13,269 nt of DNA, taken from assembly GCA_031546715.1 (NCBI GenBank), contig JAVBKA010000245.1:1-13269 (forward strand), given 5' to 3'. Below, piece by piece: positions 1-7,217 of the stretch. The translations under genes were made by a program, and so were the position numbers. How positions within the stretch are numbered: the first letter of the stretch is position 1; each line of letters begins with the position of its first letter. The notes under the pieces are model-generated. The model saw nothing but the letters and a program-made list of their open reading frames with translations, did no database searches and was not told where the DNA came from. Source of the DNA: JAVBKA01 sp031546715. Its GTDB lineage: Bacteria; Bacillota; Clostridia; Oscillospirales; UBA929.

Positions 1-1
1 C

Positions 2-877
2 AATATGGCGAGCCTCAACATTTCAAAAGAAGAGGCTGTTTTAAGTGCAGATATGTTCGCACGGCTTGCCACAATTCCTCTTGTGAATAGCTATGAAGCC
101 TATCAGATGCTTGACGACCAGTGGACAAAAACCGCCGTTGACCTTGAAATCATTCAGACAGAAGGATTTGAGGCGGTTAAATTAGTTGACCCGAATATGG
201 TCATTAAGAAGAAGGACGGTAAGGACGAAGAGGTGCAAGACGGCTGGGTCGGTCATGTTATTCCCTTTGACCTTGTTCAGCAGACACTGCTTATAAATGA
301 GTATCATGCACTCAAAAATAAAGAAAGTCGCCTCGCCGAAATCACCGCAGAATATGGCGAAATACTTGACGCCCTTTCTGAGGAGGACAAGCAGTCCTCT
401 GCTATAAGCGAAAACGGCGAAGCGTTTGTTCCGAAGGAAGTCATTAGAATACTCAAGGAAATAAAGGGAACGGTGGTTGCAGAGGATTCTCTGGAAGCGG
501 CACTGGTTCGTGTTGGAAAGTTAATGGCAGAAGAAAAGGACGTCAGAGCGCAGGTAAAAGCAGAAGCTGCGGCGTTGCATATGAAGACTAAAGCGACTAT
601 CGAAGCCCTTTCTAACGAGCAAGCACTGGCGTTACTGGAACAAAAATGGATTCTTCCGCTACTAGCAGGCATCAAGCAACTTCCTCTGAATGTCATCAGC
701 GTACTAACCGATAAGGTAAAGACGCTTGCGGAAAAGTACACAGTTACATATGCCAAGGTTGAAGCGGATATAAGGGAAACCGAGGCGACACTTTCGTCGT
801 TGATTGATGAGCTTACTGGTAGTGAGTATGATATGAAGGGGCTTAGTGAGTTGCAGACACTGCTGATGGGTGAGTGA
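2..877 (+). CDS. hsdM: Type I restriction-modification DNA methyltransferase subunit M (C-terminal part, 5' truncated by window)
   Basis: This is the C-terminal 291 codons of an HsdM methyltransferase. The frame is open to the left edge (codon AAT at 2-4), so the ATG at 5 is internal and not a start. HsdM pairs with HsdS to methylate adenine in the bipartite target, and with HsdR to form the restriction complex. The S-adenosylmethionine and NPPY/F catalytic motifs would lie upstream and cannot be checked. What is visible fits the tail that follows the methylase core: a conserved stretch near residues 80-103 (GWVGHVIPFDLVQQTLL) and then long charged, helical, probably coiled-coil segments at about 100-290 that contact HsdS. 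The stop TGA (875-877) abuts the hsdS start. The main support is that complete hsdS and hsdR follow directly. Family assignment is firm; the full length is unknown. Confidence 0.85.
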   Translation, partial: NMASLNISKEEAVLSADMFARLATIPLVNSYEAYQMLDDQWTKTAVDLEIIQTEGFEAVKLVDPNMVIKKKDGKDEEVQDGWVGHVIPFDLVQQTLLINEYHALKNKESRLAEITAEYGEILDALSEEDKQSSAISENGEAFVPKEVIRILKEIKGTVVAEDSLEAALVRVGKLMAEEKDVRAQVKAEAAALHMKTKATIEALSNEQALALLEQKWILPLLAGIKQLPLNVISVLTDKVKTLAEKYTVTYAKVEADIRETEATLSSLIDELTGSEYDMKGLSELQTLLMGE

Positions 878-878
878 T

Positions 879-2093
879 ATGGGCGAGAAGAATGTGCCGG
901 AGGTTCGCTTTGCGGGGTTTGAGGGGGAGTGGGAGCGGAAGAAGCTATCAGGACTTTCAGATTTTTCGAAGGGACAAGGTTATTCCAAAGGAGATTTAGT
1001 GAAAACCGGGACACCTATTATCCTATATGGGCGCCTTTATACAAAGTACGAAACGGTAATTGCGAAAGTCGATACATTCGTTCAAGCTAAAGAACAATCT
1101 GTTATTAGCAGAGGCAATGAGGTCATTGTTCCGGCATCGGGCGAAAGCGCCGAGGACATATCACGCGCTGCAGTTGTTGAAGATAAAGGGATTATCTTGG
1201 GGGGCGATCTCAATATTCTTAGTCCAAATTCAAGTATTGATTCTGTGTTTTTGGCATTGACAATTTCAAACGGCGAACAGCAAAAAGAACTATCAAGGCG
1301 AGCACAGGGAAAATCCATAGTTCACATTCACAATTCAGACTTACAAGAAGTTTTACTTTCTTATCCGGAGCTGAAAGAGCAAAATCAAATAAGTACAGTA
1401 TTCCGAAACCTCGACAACCTCATCACCCTCCAACAGCGCAAGTACGACAAGCTAGTTACCGTCAAAAAATCTATGCTTGAAAAAATGTTCCCGAAGGATG
1501 GCGCAAGTGTCCCAGAAATTCGCTTTGCTGGGTTTACGGGGGCTTGGGAGCGGCGGACGTTGACATACTATATTGAAGATTATATTGAAAAGACAGTAGT
1601 AGACAATCAGCATCCTGTTTTAACATCGTCGCAAAAACAAGGTATTGTATTTCAAGAAAACTATTTTGCTGATAGACAGGTCACTACGAACAACAATGTC
1701 GGGTATTTTGTGTTACCTAGAGGGTTCTTTACTTTTCGGTCTCGAACCGACAATGGAATATTCTCTTTCAACCGTAATGATGTTGTTGACAAGGGTATTA
1801 TTAGTTATTTTTATCCCGTCTTCAAGATAATTAATGGGGACAGTGATTTTTTCTTGCAGCTATTGAACTCGCAAATCAGTCATCAGGTTGACATTGCTGC
1901 TGAAGGTACAGGGCAAAGAGTTTTATCCTTGAAAAAGTTTAAGGCTGTTAATGTTATTGTGCCTAATACGACAGAACAGCAGAAGATTGGTGCTTTATTC
2001 ACGCACCTCGACACCCTCATCACCCTCCACCAACAAAAACTCACAAAACTCAAAACTATCAAAAAATCCCTACTCGATAAAATGTTCGCATAA
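879..2093 (+). CDS. hsdS: Type I restriction-modification specificity subunit S
   Basis: HsdS reads the DNA target and holds the two HsdM subunits. The protein (404 aa from ATG 879) shows the classic two-half layout. Each half opens with the same motif, PEVRFAGFEGEWER near residues 7-20 and PEIRFAGFTGAWER near 212-225. Each is followed by a divergent target-recognition domain (about 25-155 and 230-355) and closes with a conserved helical spacer (LDNLITLQQRKYDKL, then LDTLITLHQQKLTKL) ending in KSMLEKMF or KSLLDKMF. The halves differ in their recognition domains, so the target should be asymmetric and bipartite. Start choice: ATG at 879 lies 4 bases after GGGTGAG (868-874) and 1 base after the hsdM stop. 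An in-frame GTG at 870 would overlap hsdM by 8 bases and has a weaker site. The recognition sequence cannot be read from the protein. Confidence 0.93.
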   Translation: MGEKNVPEVRFAGFEGEWERKKLSGLSDFSKGQGYSKGDLVKTGTPIILYGRLYTKYETVIAKVDTFVQAKEQSVISRGNEVIVPASGESAEDISRAAVVEDKGIILGGDLNILSPNSSIDSVFLALTISNGEQQKELSRRAQGKSIVHIHNSDLQEVLLSYPELKEQNQISTVFRNLDNLITLQQRKYDKLVTVKKSMLEKMFPKDGASVPEIRFAGFTGAWERRTLTYYIEDYIEKTVVDNQHPVLTSSQKQGIVFQENYFADRQVTTNNNVGYFVLPRGFFTFRSRTDNGIFSFNRNDVVDKGIISYFYPVFKIINGDSDFFLQLLNSQISHQVDIAAEGTGQRVLSLKKFKAVNVIVPNTTEQQKIGALFTHLDTLITLHQQKLTKLKTIKKSLLDKMFA

Positions 2094-2107
2094 GAGGTGG
2101 ACACGCC

Positions 2108-5100
2108 ATGACATTTGACAAAGAATCCGACTTTGAAGCCGCCTTAATCGAGGCTCTTTCTCGCAAAGGCTGGGAAACCGAGGTCTTGAAAAACCCGACA
2201 GAAGAAGATTTGCTGCAAAACTGGGCGAAGATTCTTTTTAATAATAACAGGAGTATTGACCGCCTCAACGACCAACCCCTTACAAGCGGCGAAATGGGGC
2301 AAATTATGGAGCAGATTATCGCCTTGCGGACACCGCTGAAGCTAAACGGCTTCATTAACGGCAAGACGGTTACCATCGTTCGAGATAACCCCGACGACAC
2401 TCTGCACTTTGGCAAAGAAATCAGCCTCAAAATTTACGACCGTCGGGAAATCGCCGCAGGACAAAGCAGCTATCAAATTGCCCAACAACCGAGATTCAAA
2501 AGCAAGTCGGAGATACTGGGCAACCGCCGAGGCGACCTCATGCTTCTCATTAACGGTATGCCTGTCATTCACATTGAACTCAAGCGCAGTGGTGTGTCCG
2601 TCAGTCAGGCGTACAACCAAATCGAAAAATATTCTCACGAGGGTATTTTCAGCGGCATATTTTCGCTGATTCAGATTTTTGTGGCGATGGAACCCATGGA
2701 AACGGTCTATTTCGCCAACCCCGGCGCAGATGGAAAGTTCAACAAGGATTTCTATTTCCACTGGGCGGATTTTAATAATGAACCCGTCAAGGACTGGAAG
2801 GACATCGCTTCCCTGCTACTGTCCATACCGAGAGCCCACGAGCTGATTGGCTTTTACACAGTTGCGGATGGCTCTGACGGCATTCTCAAGGTCATGCGCA
2901 GTTATCAGTTTTATGCCGCCAACGCCATATCCGTCCGAGTTTCCAAAACCAATTGGGACGGTCGCGACAAACTTGGCGGATATGTGTGGCACACTACAGG
3001 CTCGGGCAAGACCATGACAAGCTTTAAGTCCGCTCAGCTCATCGCAAACTCCAAGGACGCCGACAAAGTCATTTTTCTTATGGATAGAATCGAGCTGGGA
3101 ACACAGTCGCTAAAAGAATATCGCGGCTTTGCTGATGAAAACGAGTCAGTACAGGCAACAGAGGATACGGTCTCACTAATTTCAAAACTGAAAAGTTCTG
3201 ACCCTGCCAATACGCTTATTGTCACTTCGATTCAGAAAATGAGCAACATCAAAAATGAAGATGGCGGCGTCAACGCTCATGATATTGAACTCATGAGCGC
3301 GAAGCGCATAGTCTTTATCACTGACGAGGCGCACCGCTCCACTTTTGGCGAAATGCTTCAAGACATTAAGCTCTCATTCCCCTCTGCCATATTTTTCGGC
3401 TTTACAGGAACGCCTATTCATGAGGAAAACCAAAAGAAAATGAGCACCACATCAACCATTTTCGGGGACGAGCTGCACAGATACAGCATCGCTGACGGCA
3501 TCCGCGACAGAAACGTTCTTGGCTTTGACCCCTATAAAGTGCTGACATTTAAAGACAGAGACGTTCGTCAAGCAGTTGCTTTAGAACAGGCTAAAGCATC
3601 GACATTAGCCGAAGCTCTTGCCGACCCCAAAAAGAGCGAAGTGTATTACAAATACATGGACAATGGTCAAGTGAAAATGGCGGGATATAAGGACGTCAAG
3701 GGCGATTACATCAAGGGCATTGAGGACTTTGTGCCAAGAATTCAGTACCTGACTGAAGACCATAAAAATATGGTTCTTCGGGACATTGGGGAAAACTGGA
3801 TGCGGTTAAGCCATGGTAGTAAATTCCATGCAATCTTTGCAACTAGCAGTATTCCAGAGGCAATTGCCTATTATCGGCTGATGAAAATTTCTATGCCAAC
3901 TGTAAAAGTTACCTGTCTATGTGACCCAACCATTGATAATGATGGTGATGTGGCATATAAAGAGGATGGACTTGTGGAAATTATTCAAGATTACAACAGC
4001 ATGTACAGGCAAGAGTTTACGCTGAAAACCTATGATAAATTGAAAAAAGACATCGCGGCTCGTCTTGCGCACAAAAAGCCCTACCAGTTTATTGAACGCG
4101 AGCCGCAAATGCAGCTTGACATTTTAATAGTTGTTGACCAAATGCTCACAGGCTTCGATTCAAAGTGGATTAACACGCTGTATATGGACAAAGTTCTTCG
4201 GTATGAGAACATTATCCAAGCATTTTCCCGCACAAACCGTCTTTTCGGTCCAGACAAGCCCTTTGGAACTATTCGCTATTACAGATACCCTCATACGATG
4301 GAGCAAAACATCGAAAAAGCTGTAAAACTTTATTCTGGCGATAAGCCCATAGGTCTGTTTGTGGAAAAACTGGAGCACAACTTAGTTAAGCTCAACACCA
4401 TTTTTGATGATATTAGTCATCTGTTTGTAACCGCTGGTGTGCCAGACTTTGAGAAGCTACCCGATGACTCTTCAGAGCGCGGGAAATACGCCTCAATGTT
4501 TAAGGAGTTTAACGACTATTTAGAAGCCGCAAAAATCCAAGGCTTTGCTTGGAAACATCTTACATATGAATTTAGTCATGGCAGCGGCAACCAAAAAACA
4601 TCAGTAGAAATGAAGCTCGATGAAAACACCTACTTGATTCTGGCTATGCGTTACAAAGAGCTTTTTAGCGGCAGCGGCGGCGGCAACGCAGTCAGCGGTG
4701 ACGATGTGCCATATGAAATTGACGGATACTTGACAGAGATTGACACAGGCAGAATCGATTCAGATTATATGAACTCTCGCTTTGATAAATACCTGAAAAC
4801 CATTACACAGAACGATGTGGACAAAACAGAGTTGCAAAAAACTCTTGATGATTTGCATAAATCATTCGCTATGCTTACGCAGGACGAGCAAAAATTTGCG
4901 AATATCTTCCTACATGATGTTGAAAGTGGAGATGCCAGCCTTGAAGGCGGAAAAACCTTCAGAGACTATATCACCGAATATCAGTCCAAAGCAAAAAACC
5001 ATCAAATTCACCTTCTTTCGAAGCATCTGGGGATAGACGATACTAAGCTTCGCAAGCTTATGGCAACCAAGATAACAGAAGCAAATATCAACGAGTTTGG

Positions 5101-5266
5101 TCGCTTCGATGATTTGAAAGCCTCTGTAGATGATGTAAAAGCATTAGAATATTTTGAAAAGCTGGAAAATACGAAGATTTCATCATTTAAGATTAAGATA
5201 AAGGTAGACCGTTTGCTTCGGAATTTCGTTCTGAAAAACGGATTTGACATTGACGAGCCTAGTTAA
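2108..5266 (+). CDS. hsdR: Type I restriction endonuclease subunit R (ATP-dependent translocase/nuclease)
   Basis: HsdR (1052 aa) pulls in DNA by ATP hydrolysis and cuts it far from the unmethylated site. Visible motifs are complete. The PD-(D/E)xK nuclease has Asp143 and Glu157-x-Lys159, with the RecB-like QxxxY at Gln171-Tyr175. The superfamily 2 motor has Walker A TTGSGKT (296-302), DEAH (406-409), TGTP in the motif III position (433-436), motif V DQMLTGFD (677-684) and motif VI QAFSRTNR (704-711). The C-terminal third (about 760-1052) is helical and should dock to the HsdM/HsdS core. Length is normal for the family. The start follows AGGTGG (2095-2100) at 7 bases and lies 14 bases after hsdS, so one transcript is likely. 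One oddity is a Gly/Ser-rich run (GSGGG) near residue 856, which looks like a linker. With no frameshift and all motifs intact, the subunit should be active. Confidence 0.97.
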   Translation: MTFDKESDFEAALIEALSRKGWETEVLKNPTEEDLLQNWAKILFNNNRSIDRLNDQPLTSGEMGQIMEQIIALRTPLKLNGFINGKTVTIVRDNPDDTLHFGKEISLKIYDRREIAAGQSSYQIAQQPRFKSKSEILGNRRGDLMLLINGMPVIHIELKRSGVSVSQAYNQIEKYSHEGIFSGIFSLIQIFVAMEPMETVYFANPGADGKFNKDFYFHWADFNNEPVKDWKDIASLLLSIPRAHELIGFYTVADGSDGILKVMRSYQFYAANAISVRVSKTNWDGRDKLGGYVWHTTGSGKTMTSFKSAQLIANSKDADKVIFLMDRIELGTQSLKEYRGFADENESVQATEDTVSLISKLKSSDPANTLIVTSIQKMSNIKNEDGGVNAHDIELMSAKRIVFITDEAHRSTFGEMLQDIKLSFPSAIFFGFTGTPIHEENQKKMSTTSTIFGDELHRYSIADGIRDRNVLGFDPYKVLTFKDRDVRQAVALEQAKASTLAEALADPKKSEVYYKYMDNGQVKMAGYKDVKGDYIKGIEDFVPRIQYLTEDHKNMVLRDIGENWMRLSHGSKFHAIFATSSIPEAIAYYRLMKISMPTVKVTCLCDPTIDNDGDVAYKEDGLVEIIQDYNSMYRQEFTLKTYDKLKKDIAARLAHKKPYQFIEREPQMQLDILIVVDQMLTGFDSKWINTLYMDKVLRYENIIQAFSRTNRLFGPDKPFGTIRYYRYPHTMEQNIEKAVKLYSGDKPIGLFVEKLEHNLVKLNTIFDDISHLFVTAGVPDFEKLPDDSSERGKYASMFKEFNDYLEAAKIQGFAWKHLTYEFSHGSGNQKTSVEMKLDENTYLILAMRYKELFSGSGGGNAVSGDDVPYEIDGYLTEIDTGRIDSDYMNSRFDKYLKTITQNDVDKTELQKTLDDLHKSFAMLTQDEQKFANIFLHDVESGDASLEGGKTFRDYITEYQSKAKNHQIHLLSKHLGIDDTKLRKLMATKITEANINEFGRFDDLKASVDDVKALEYFEKLENTKISSFKIKIKVDRLLRNFVLKNGFDIDEPS

Positions 5267-5300
5267 TTGGCTTATTCTCTAAACTGTTCCTGCTTCTAAG

Positions 5301-5415
5301 CCTAACCACCCCGCCCTTCGGGCACCCTCCACAGATGGGAATTAGGAGCGCAATGGTAATTGGTAATTAATTCCCCTCCTTTGGAGGGGTGGCGCGTAGC
5401 GACGGGGTGGTTAGG
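5301..5415. repeat. 115-bp terminal-inverted-repeat element (MITE-like / structured intergenic repeat)
   Basis: The ends are perfect 13-bp inverted repeats: CCTAACCACCCCG (5301-5313) and its complement (5403-5415). Inside are a GCCC-TTC-GGGC hairpin (5313-5323), a tandem GGTAATT duplication (5355-5361, 5362-5368) and a perfect CCCCTCC-TTT-GGAGGGG hairpin (5373-5389). The segment CACCCTCCA (5323-5331) can alternatively pair with the GGAGGGGTG arm. It encodes no plausible protein, and I see no target-site duplication in the flanks. This fits a non-autonomous miniature element or a dispersed structured repeat. I recall similar ends (ACGGGGTGGTTAGG) being common between genes in Clostridia. It may also fold as RNA and end hsdR transcripts, although it lacks a U-tract. 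Confidence 0.7.
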
Positions 5416-5524
5416 TTTCGCGGCACTTTGGAAACAGGAATAAGTTACCGAACAGGTGTAAAAAACCACAACAAATTTATGGCGACACCAAGACAAACAA
5501 TCTAACAGTTGGAGTGAATAAACA

Positions 5525-5974
5525 ATGGCACTACGCAATTTAACAAACTGGGACGACCCTATTTTCCGCAAGACAAGCCGCCCCGTTGAGAAGTTCGACC
5601 AACGCCTCTGGGATTTGCTTGACGATATGCACGAGACACTGGAAGTTGTTGGCGGCTACGGCTGTGCTGCCGTGCATATGGGTATTTTGCGGCGGGTGGT
5701 GGTGGTTAACGATAAAAGCGGCGTAATTGAGCTAATCAATCCAACGATAATCGAAGAAAGCTCGGAAACGCAGGAAGTTTCCGAAGGCTCAATCGCTCCC
5801 GAAGCACCGCAGGCATACGTTACTCGCCCGAAACATGTCACAGTATCGGCATTTGACAGAAACGGCAATGGGATAATTGTTGGCGGAAGCGACTTTCTCG
5901 CAGCTACATTTTGCCACGAGATTGACCATCTGGACGGGGTGCGGTTTACGGATAAGGCAATAGATAATAAATGA
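5525..5974 (+). CDS. Peptide-deformylase-like protein lacking the metal-binding cysteine
   Basis: The protein (149 aa) has the length and three-motif order of peptide deformylase, which removes the formyl group from nascent N-termini using a metal held by one Cys and two His. Motif III is intact (HEIDH, 131-135, with LDG after it). Motif I, usually GxGxAAxQ, reads GYGCAAVH (44-51), so the Gln that stabilises the transition state is His. Motif II, usually EGCLS, reads EGSIA (87-91), so the metal-ligand Cys is Ser89. The N-terminus (NWDDPIFRKTSRPVEKFD) is typical of the family. It is therefore a diverged paralogue, perhaps inactive, metal-altered or with another amide substrate. GGAG (5511-5514) lies 10 bases before ATG 5525. 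It follows hsdR after the inverted-repeat element, so cotranscription is uncertain. The fold assignment is good; the activity is unknown. Confidence 0.82.
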   Translation: MALRNLTNWDDPIFRKTSRPVEKFDQRLWDLLDDMHETLEVVGGYGCAAVHMGILRRVVVVNDKSGVIELINPTIIEESSETQEVSEGSIAPEAPQAYVTRPKHVTVSAFDRNGNGIIVGGSDFLAATFCHEIDHLDGVRFTDKAIDNK

Positions 5975-5980
5975 TATAAT
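5972..5980 (+). promoter_or_regulatory. Candidate extended -10 promoter (TGATATAAT)
   Basis: A perfect TATAAT (5975-5980) is preceded by TGA, giving the TGn extended -10 form. It overlaps the stop codon of the deformylase-like gene. No good -35 hexamer sits 16-18 bases upstream, which extended -10 promoters tolerate. Transcription would begin near 5987, about 27 bases before the TTG start at 6014, and would let that gene be expressed apart from its neighbour. Confidence 0.45.
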
Positions 5981-6013
5981 TAGCCAGAATAATAAACAAA
6001 CGAGGTGACTAAC

Positions 6014-7114
6014 TTGCAAATATCTCTCACAAAAAAACTTGCCGCAGTAATGGAAATAAAACCATCAGATACAGACGAATCAATCAATCCGCTGTTTTGT
6101 TGGACGGCTAACTGGACAAATACTTTTGAAAACCACAAAGAGGACATGGTCGTCATGGCGAATCAAGCCACCCGATTTACCGTTACGATTTACGGAGTTA
6201 AACACAATCAGTTTAAGGATATAAGCGCAAAAATAATCGCCGCAATTCAGCATACACTTCTCGCCATGAATCTCGACCCCGAACTCGTTGGCGAATATAT
6301 AAGGCTGTCCGGGGAAATAACCTACGCTGCCAACCACGACCGCAAGTTGACGGCGCATGTGAATCGCAGAGGGTTGGATGCAGCCTTCGTTGTCGGTGAT
6401 GCCGTAAACGAATCCGAAGGGAAACTCAAATTTGAGGATACATTGGGCAGTTCTTTAAGCAAGTGGCCAGTCAATTGTAGCAACAATAGTGATGACGGCT
6501 TCATTCCAAGCCAAAAAATGATTGAATCCCTTACAGAACTCACAGGTAAGCCCGCTTATAATTACTGCGCGTTCGAGCTGCTTGTTACCCTTGATTTAGG
6601 AATATACAAAGCGATACGGCGTTTGATTGTTTCAGCGGACATGGAATTTCAAAAGCTGCACAAGGTGTTGCAACGCACCTTTAACTGGGAAAATCGTCAT
6701 CTGTATGATTTTACTTTTTTTGATGAAAATAGCACCAACCCATGCACTCGGCTTGTCACTTGCGAGGAAGGCTTGGTATTTGACAAAACTGCGGTATTGA
6801 TAGACGGTCAAAACCTGTCTGAATATCTCCCAAAGTACAAGCGCATTATGTACGCCTACGATATGGGCGATTACTGGGAACACGAAATTGAGCTTGTGCG
6901 CATTATCGATAAGCATAACGCGGAATCGCCCTACTTGCTAGAATCTATTGGTCAAGCTCCACCAGAGGATGTCGGCGGGGTGAGTGGCTTTATAGATTTT
7001 CGCGAAATTATGCTTAATCACAATCATCCAGACTATGCCTCAACAAAAGAATGGGCGAGATATTGGTCGCCCGAGCTTAGTAAGTGGCAATCCCGCCCTA
7101 GGGTGATTGATTGA
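6014..7114 (+). CDS. Fusion protein: DUF6933-like N-terminus plus plasmid pRiA4b ORF-3-like C-terminus
   Basis: The protein has 366 residues from a TTG start. Residues 1 to about 155 (opening MQISLTKKLAAVMEI) resemble DUF6933-type proteins of unknown role, which begin with a short strand and TKKL. Residues from about 185 to the end match the pRiA4b ORF-3-like family: a strand with a basic motif (AIRRLIVSADMEFQKLHKVL), then FNWENRHLYDF, YDMGDYWEHEIEL and QAPPEDVGGVSGF. That family is found on plasmids, in transposon passenger genes and scattered in chromosomes; its function is not established. Start choice: GAGGTG (6002-6007) lies 6 bases before TTG 6014. The in-frame GTG at 6005 is part of that ribosome site, so it is unlikely to be the start. 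Cysteines are not arranged as a metal site, and there is no signal peptide or membrane segment. Confidence 0.75.
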   Translation: MQISLTKKLAAVMEIKPSDTDESINPLFCWTANWTNTFENHKEDMVVMANQATRFTVTIYGVKHNQFKDISAKIIAAIQHTLLAMNLDPELVGEYIRLSGEITYAANHDRKLTAHVNRRGLDAAFVVGDAVNESEGKLKFEDTLGSSLSKWPVNCSNNSDDGFIPSQKMIESLTELTGKPAYNYCAFELLVTLDLGIYKAIRRLIVSADMEFQKLHKVLQRTFNWENRHLYDFTFFDENSTNPCTRLVTCEEGLVFDKTAVLIDGQNLSEYLPKYKRIMYAYDMGDYWEHEIELVRIIDKHNAESPYLLESIGQAPPEDVGGVSGFIDFREIMLNHNHPDYASTKEWARYWSPELSKWQSRPRVID

Positions 7115-7151
7115 AGGGCGTATTGATACTACGTCAACGCCTAACCGCAAC

Positions 7152-7191
7152 AAAAAAGTCAAGCGCGGATTAATCCGCGCTTGACTTTTTT
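7152..7191. terminator. Bidirectional intrinsic terminator (perfect 40-bp palindrome)
   Basis: Two 20-base arms match perfectly about the centre 7171/7172: AAAAAAGTCAAGCGCGGATT and its complement. The GC-rich stem is flanked by six A on the left and six T on the right, so each strand gives a stem-loop followed by a U-run. It sits between the convergent genes ending at 7114 (plus) and 7218 (minus) and can stop both. Confidence 0.93.
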
Positions 7192-7217
7192 GCGTACTTT
7201 AAAACTTACCTTTTAAC

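Noticed and set aside
304..1014. Long minus-strand open frame opposite hsdM/hsdS
   Set aside because: It is the shadow of hsdM codon bias: Ser-rich low-complexity translation, no family features, and it crosses the end of hsdM into hsdS.
4663..4690. Gly/Ser-coding AGCGGC-type repeat inside hsdR
   Set aside because: The short repeat keeps the reading frame and looks like a flexible linker; too short to argue for phase variation.
5416..5524. Promoter for the deformylase-like gene
   Set aside because: TTGGAA near 5428 has no -10 match at 16-18 bases; nothing reliable was seen.
5302..5571. Minus-strand open frame through the inverted-repeat element
   Set aside because: It runs through the repeat and the start of the deformylase-like gene; the translation has no recognisable pattern and no good ribosome site.
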